Origin: Undaria pinnatifida
Taxonomy: Eukaryota; Sar; Phaeophyceae; Laminariales; Alariaceae
NCBI GenBank assembly: GCA_012845835.1
Contig: JABAKD010000003.1
Span: 3,220,212-3,284,211, forward strand
Length of the DNA stretch: 64,000 nt
Direction: 5' to 3'
The position numbers and the translations under genes were made by a program. Positions 23,301 through 29,604 of the stretch are shown here, piece after piece; positions within the stretch are counted from its first letter, which is position 1, and the number at the start of each line of letters is the position of its first letter. The notes below the pieces were generated by a model. It was not told the origin of the DNA, did not search any database, and saw nothing but the letters and a program-made list of their open reading frames with translations.

Positions 23301-26300
23301 GGGCTTTCCGTAACCGCCGTGGAAGCGTCGGCCGAGGAGGGGACAGGCAGATTCGTCCCTTGGGAAGGGGTGCAGGCCCTGGGCGCTGCCATGTCTTTGC
23401 TGGGCGGCGGCGCCGGCGTATCGGGGGAGGTGCGTTGTGAATTATCATCAGAGCTTTCACGGGTCACAATGCGGCCCGTAGGCCAGGTCTCGACGGTTTC
23501 AAAATGTCGCGGGTCGGGTCGGGTCGGATCATCCTGACCTGGCCCGACCCGCGAGGGTTGACCCGACCGATGAAAAGCTGTGGTTATTGCGCCCAGTTTT
23601 CGTCTTTGGACGTGCCACCGCCCCCCCCCCCAACCCCACCCCCACCCCGGTCATCCCTCCGTTCCTCTCTGTGATTTTGTATGAATCCTAAAGGCAGCTC
23701 AGTTGTAAGATAGACGATTTTTCGGTGATAACTCGTCTTTTCGAGCTGCGTGTCACCCCATCCCCCACCCACCCGCCCGCCACCCGACTCCCTCTCTTCC
23801 CCGCTGTAGTTTGTGTTTCTTGCGTTGTCGATGCCCTTGTTGGGTTTTATGATCCAGAAAAAAAAAGCGACAAAAAGGAAGAACTAAGGTCTGTTCCTTT
23901 ACCCTTGTCGCTGTTTCCCTTGCCTCACCCTCCCTCTCCCGCTGTGCTCGATGTGCGCCTGTTTTTTTTTTTTGCGCCAGTCTTGACCCGATAATCGAAT
24001 TTTTCCAACCGAATTTTTCCAACTGACTGTTTTTTTTTTTTTTTCGTCAGTCTTGGCCCGATAATCGAATTTTTCCAACCGACCACGTACCAGGTGTCAT
24101 CGAAGGTTGTCACCCCTCCCCTCCGAACACTGTTTCCCTTTCCCTCGCCCTCTACCTTGCACGCTTACCTCCCCTTATCCTTAGCGTCTTTCCTGCGCCT
24201 GACATGCCCTTGTTTTTCTTTGTTCATGCTTTTTGGTTTGCGGCAGTCTTACTCCATGATTGACGGCAGCCGCGGCATGCAGACACTTTTGGTGAAAGCT
24301 TCGGCCATCACTGACACGAGGTCTGCCAACAATGTCCTTCACTTCATCAACGACTCTGAGTTCAGGTGCGAGAAGCAAGGGGGGTGGGATGGGGGCCGTG
24401 TAGCGCTGTTGTGAATGATCCGGTCCTCTTGGTGGAGGTTTTGGTGTATGACTGGAAGTTTACGGTTAACTGGACATCCGTTTTTGTGGAAAAATTCCTT
24501 GGAATTAGTGCAGGAAGGGGGTTGGGGCTCTAAAGGGGTTGAATCTGAACTTGTGGTTGAAGTTTTTTATTTTCTTCACCTTGTCTAGCCCTTTACACGT
24601 GCCATTCCTCGCCCTCACCCTCACCCTTACCCACCCCTCTACCCCCAACCCATGACCTCTCTCTCACCCCTACCCTTACCCACCCCCTTCCCATTACCGA
24701 TACCCATACCCTTACCCTTTCCCTTCCCGTTTCCCTTCCCGTTTCCCCTACCCACACCTTACCTTCACCCCTACCCTTCCCTTTACGCTTACCCATTCCC
24801 CTACGCTAACCCTTGCCCGTACCCTTACCCTCACCCTTACCCTTGCCCATACCCTTACCCCTACCGTTACCCTAACTCTCGCCCTTACTCTTACGCTTAC
24901 CCTTACCCTTCCCATTCCCCTCGCCTTTACCCGTTCTCCTACCCCCTACCTTCGCTTTCACCCATACTCTCATCCTTGCCCTTACCCACCCCCCTACCCT
25001 TCCCTTTTCCCTCACCTTCACCCCTACCCTTCCCCCTACCATACCCTTCTCATTACCCTACCCTTCTCATTACCTTACCCATACCCCTACCCTTGCTATT
25101 ACCCTTCCCCATTTCCTTGCCCTTCCCGTTACCCTTGCCTTTGCCCATTCCTCTACCCCTATCCTACCCTTCCATTACTCTCACCCTTACCCTTACCCAC
25201 CCGTCCCCTTTCCCATCCCCCCACCCTCCCAATTACCCTTAACCATTCCCCGACCCTTCCCATTGTCCTTACCCTTACCCAATCCACCGCCCTTCCCATG
25301 AAGGAACCAAGGCTGAGGCCAAACTACATTTATTACTGTATTACACTATTCATAGGGCGGTACTCTGCGACACGACTGCAATATACCGCAGTACGCAAGA
25401 TATGTCGTACATCACACTCCAAAACAAACGAAGTTTCGTACGCACCCATTACCCTTACCCGTTCCCCTACCCTACCCTACCCTACCCTACCCTACCCTAC
25501 CCTACCCTACCCAAACTCTTACCCTTACCCTTACCCTTACCCGTGCCTTGGCCTTTTACCCTTAGCCGTACCCATACCGTACCCTTCTGATCACCCTTGC
25601 CCTGGATGTTGCTGGCAGGCCCGCTGTGTCTCGGTACCGCGTGTGTTCGGAAGGGTTGCTGATCGACGTACCTGCTGCGTTGGTGGACGAGCGGATGGAG
25701 GACTTGACGAGGAGGAATGTGAGGAAGTGGAGCAGCTGGGTTTAGTCTTATTCGCGCTGATGGTGGTGGTGGCGCGAGTAGTGGTGGTGGTTGGTGGTGG
25801 CTAGTCTTGGGGGCGAGTGGGTTTGTTCGATGTGGCAGCGGTGGTGGTGATGGGGGGGGGTGGCGTTGGCTTGGGTTGGTTGCAGCTACAAGTAGTTTTA
25901 GAGAGTTTGTACTATGTTAGTACCGCAGGTCTTGTGTGGGATGATGTTGGTCAGCAAAGTCAGACGAGTTTTCCTTTTTTGTTGGTAATGTTTAGTTTCA
26001 GTTTTGATGTCCAATATTTCAGGACTTGTACCGTATTGTTTTGCCTGCCGGTTGGTGCTGGTGCCCGCTGCCTTGGTGATGGAGAGGATCGAGAAATTGA
26101 CAAGGCGGGATGCAAACAAGGGGAGAAAATGGGTTTGTTCATTGTGGTGGCGGTAGTTGGGGAGGGGGGAGAGCGGGCTTGACGCAGCGGAATGTGAGGA
26201 AATGGAGTCTAGTGACTTTGTTCGCTGCATTGGTGTTCGTGATCTTATTGTTTGCCCTAGTTTTTTTCACCTGCTCATGAGTGTTGACGCGTGTGCCGTT

Positions 26301-27380
26301 TGAAGCTAACTCTCGCCTCCCTCCCTCCCTCCCTCCCTCCCTTCCTCCCTCCCTCCCTCCCTCCCTCCCTCCCCCCCTGCCCCCCTTCAACGTTAACCTG
26401 TTCCTTCAACGTTCACCCGTTGTCACGGTTGTGATGGTTATGGTGCAACAGGATGCGTTGAGCTCGGGTTCAATGCCACACAGGGCCTTCGATGGGATGG
26501 AGGCGAGTTAAATGCGGGCACCTCTCTTTCACCCTCTTAGCGCTGCACTCCCGACGCCACGAAAAAACACTTAGAATGAGAATAGGATAGTTGATGAAGT
26601 TTGGAAAAGTTGGTACTGAATGCACTGCCGATGTGAGGACAAAACGCTTGGAATTGGAGTAGGGTCATTGATGAAGTTGGAAAAGTTGGGAGGGATTGAA
26701 CGCCGGGTATGAGGACGAAACACTTGAAAATAGACTAAGATATTTGATGGGAGTTTGAAAAGTCTGTACTGCTCTCCCTATCTAGGTACTACATAGGTAC
26801 AAAACACTTGGAAGTAGGCTGTAGTCTTTTTGGCACTGCTTTCTCGTTAGACGGGGACAAAGCACCTGGATTTAGTCTGGGATCGTCGGTGGAGTTGGAG
26901 AAGCTACACGGTAGTACTGCGCTCCCGATATAGGTGCAAAACGCTTGGAGTTTGGCTTACGGTAGTGAGTCGGAGCCGAATCGGAGCCGATTCACGCAGT
27001 TAGTAGGGGCAATTTGAATCGGAATCGGAATCGGCAAATCGGGATTTTTTTGAACCGATCTTTTGCCAGTCACATCGGTTGTTGCTGCCCTAGAAAATAC
27101 TCAATTTTGCTCGGATTACGATGAGAATTTAAGCCAAATGGCCAGAAATTCGCTCCTGTTGTAGTATGGACATTCCGTATCGACACGAGATGTATCGTCC
27201 CCCAACCGAGCGATTGCAATCGTCGGTTTTTCCCAATCGGAAATGCCGAAATGACTGTTTTCAGCCGTCTTTTAGCCTTGACCGTAAACTCAACCAACCG
27301 AACGAGAGCACGAATGAATCTAGGGTCAACCCTACCACTGAAGGTGTCTGATGGCCTCCTGTAAGAGTATGGACATCGAA

Positions 27381-27425
<45 letters not shown>

Positions 27426-29569
27426 CGTTGTTGTTCTCGCATTAACTCGCATAATCAAGTCCGTGGTCACAGGACAGGCTCCAGTCACTCTGAAGCTGAG
27501 GAATACCCCAGGGAAAAAACACAAACAAACCAAAGGTGGTACACGCAAATATCACAGCTGACGCAATTCATGCCTCCACCAGAAACATATAAAAGTGAAG
27601 TCGGGAGTCAGCCTACGATGTGCCAGGCCCATACTGGTGCATACGTCTCACTACTCTCGCCTGGAAAAACCGACTATACCGCTTGCCACCCAAAAAAGAC
27701 TACCACGTGTATATTGCACGTAGTACCCAACACTACGCATACGCACGACAGACGCGAGTCAATTGGAAAAAAGAAACAAAGAAAAGAAAAGAAGATAATC
27801 TAAAGGAAATGTATCGTCCCCCAACCGAGCCATTGTAATCGTCGTTGTATTTTTTCGTCAGTTTTTTCCCAATCTGAACTGCCAAAATGTGTTTTTTTTT
27901 TTCAGCGCTCTCTCTCATGGCCTTTACCTGTAAGAAAAATTGAACACCAGCCAATCAAACGGATGAAATAACCCAACCCTGCCACTAAAGGGGTCTGATA
28001 CCCCTCTGATACCCCCCTTCAGTACACATTATGGACGCCGAATGTATCGTCCAACACCCGAGCGATTGAAGAGCCGTCATTTTTTTTTGGTGGTCAGTTT
28101 TTTTTTTTCCCCAATCTTACAGCGCGCCAAGATTGCGTTTTTTTTTCAACCCTGTTTTTTTTCCCAATCTGAAGTGCCCAGAAGATGTTTTTCAACCCTC
28201 GTACGAAGTATATAGCCCTTGATACCACGAAATCAACCAACCAGCTAACCGAGCGGACAGACGGACGAAACGAACGAACCTTACCCTGGTAACCCTACTA
28301 CCGAGCGGACGGACGGACGGACGAAACGAAAGAACCTTACCCTGCTCATCCTACTGCCGAGCGGACAGACGGACGAACGAACGAACAAATCTTACCCTGC
28401 TAATCGTACTGTTGTTGCAGGTGTCCATTCCCGATGAAGTCACGGGAGCGCTCGACACACGAGGGGGGTCTTACGACTCCTTCACCACAGGAAGAGGAGG
28501 AGGCGGTGGCCGCGGAGGTGGCAGGGGTGGGGGTCGCGGAGGCCGGTATGGGGGAGGGGGGTACCAGGGGAGAGGCGGAGGTGGGGGAAGAGGATACGGA
28601 GGTGGGGGGTATGGAGGCGGAGGTGGGGGATATGGAGGCGGAGGTGGGGGATATGGAGGCGGAGGTGGGGGGTATGGGGGCGGGGGCGGCCAAGGTGGTG
28701 AGAGGTGAGGCACGGGGTACGATGATATATAGGGGTATTAATAGCATTTTTTTGCCCAATAATAGCTATTAGTTTTGTTTGGCCTCCGACAATATAGCGC
28801 GCAGTAGATGTCGTTCAGGTGTATATCGAATATCGAATATCGAACGTCCTTCTGTAAGGCGGTAGTGTCTCTCCTATGAATTGAGCCTCTGCCAAGTGAT
28901 AGTTGTGGTTGACGGGGTTTTTCCCCTGTTGAACCTCTCGAACTGAGGAATTACCAACCAAACAGCGTTGGAATGCTGTTGCTTGCTTTTTTTTTTACGT
29001 GATTTTTTTAAAACACCTAGAGGACACGGGGTCGTTCGTGCGTTTAGTTGCACTTTTTTTTTTTTCCCAAAACGCCTCTTTTGAAACATGCCTTCTTTTT
29101 CCCCATTCCCCTCGCCATTGGACAGGGATCTCCCCCCTCCCTCCCTTTTTCCTATTTTTTTTTTTCTGAAGCCAACACCCTTCACGTCGCCTTTTTCCTT
29201 CCATCGCTGTTTGACAGGAACGTCTTCCTCCTCCCCCCCCCCCCCCGAAGGTCTATGGTCATGCGACTACGGCCATTCATGAATATCGAGTACACCCCTT
29301 CCCGAAATCAGCACCCCTCAGCAAGTTGCCAACCTGTGCCCCTGCACCACCACACACACCCCCTAAAACCCCAATCCTTTGTTTTTCTGTGTCCCATCGC
29401 CGTTATACAGTGGTCTCCTGCTCCCCCCCCCCCCCCCCCCCCCCCGTCTCTCTTCGCGAAATCGAGCTTGAAAACGAAGGCCCTTTGCCGTTCATCCATA
29501 TGCCTTTTAATGAAAGCCAACTTGTTTGTTCGGCCTTCCCCTCCCCGTTTATACAGGCGTCTCTTCTCC

Positions 29570-29604
<35 letters not shown>

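Noticed and set aside
24652-25242. 196-codon ORF of PYPYP/PLPLP repeats
   Set aside because: Translation of the CCCTTACC array.
25719-25745. Helicase ending at VRKWSSWV stop in exon 15
   Set aside because: Would remove the Gly-rich tail, while AAT|gtgagg restores perfect phase with exon 16 and the family architecture.
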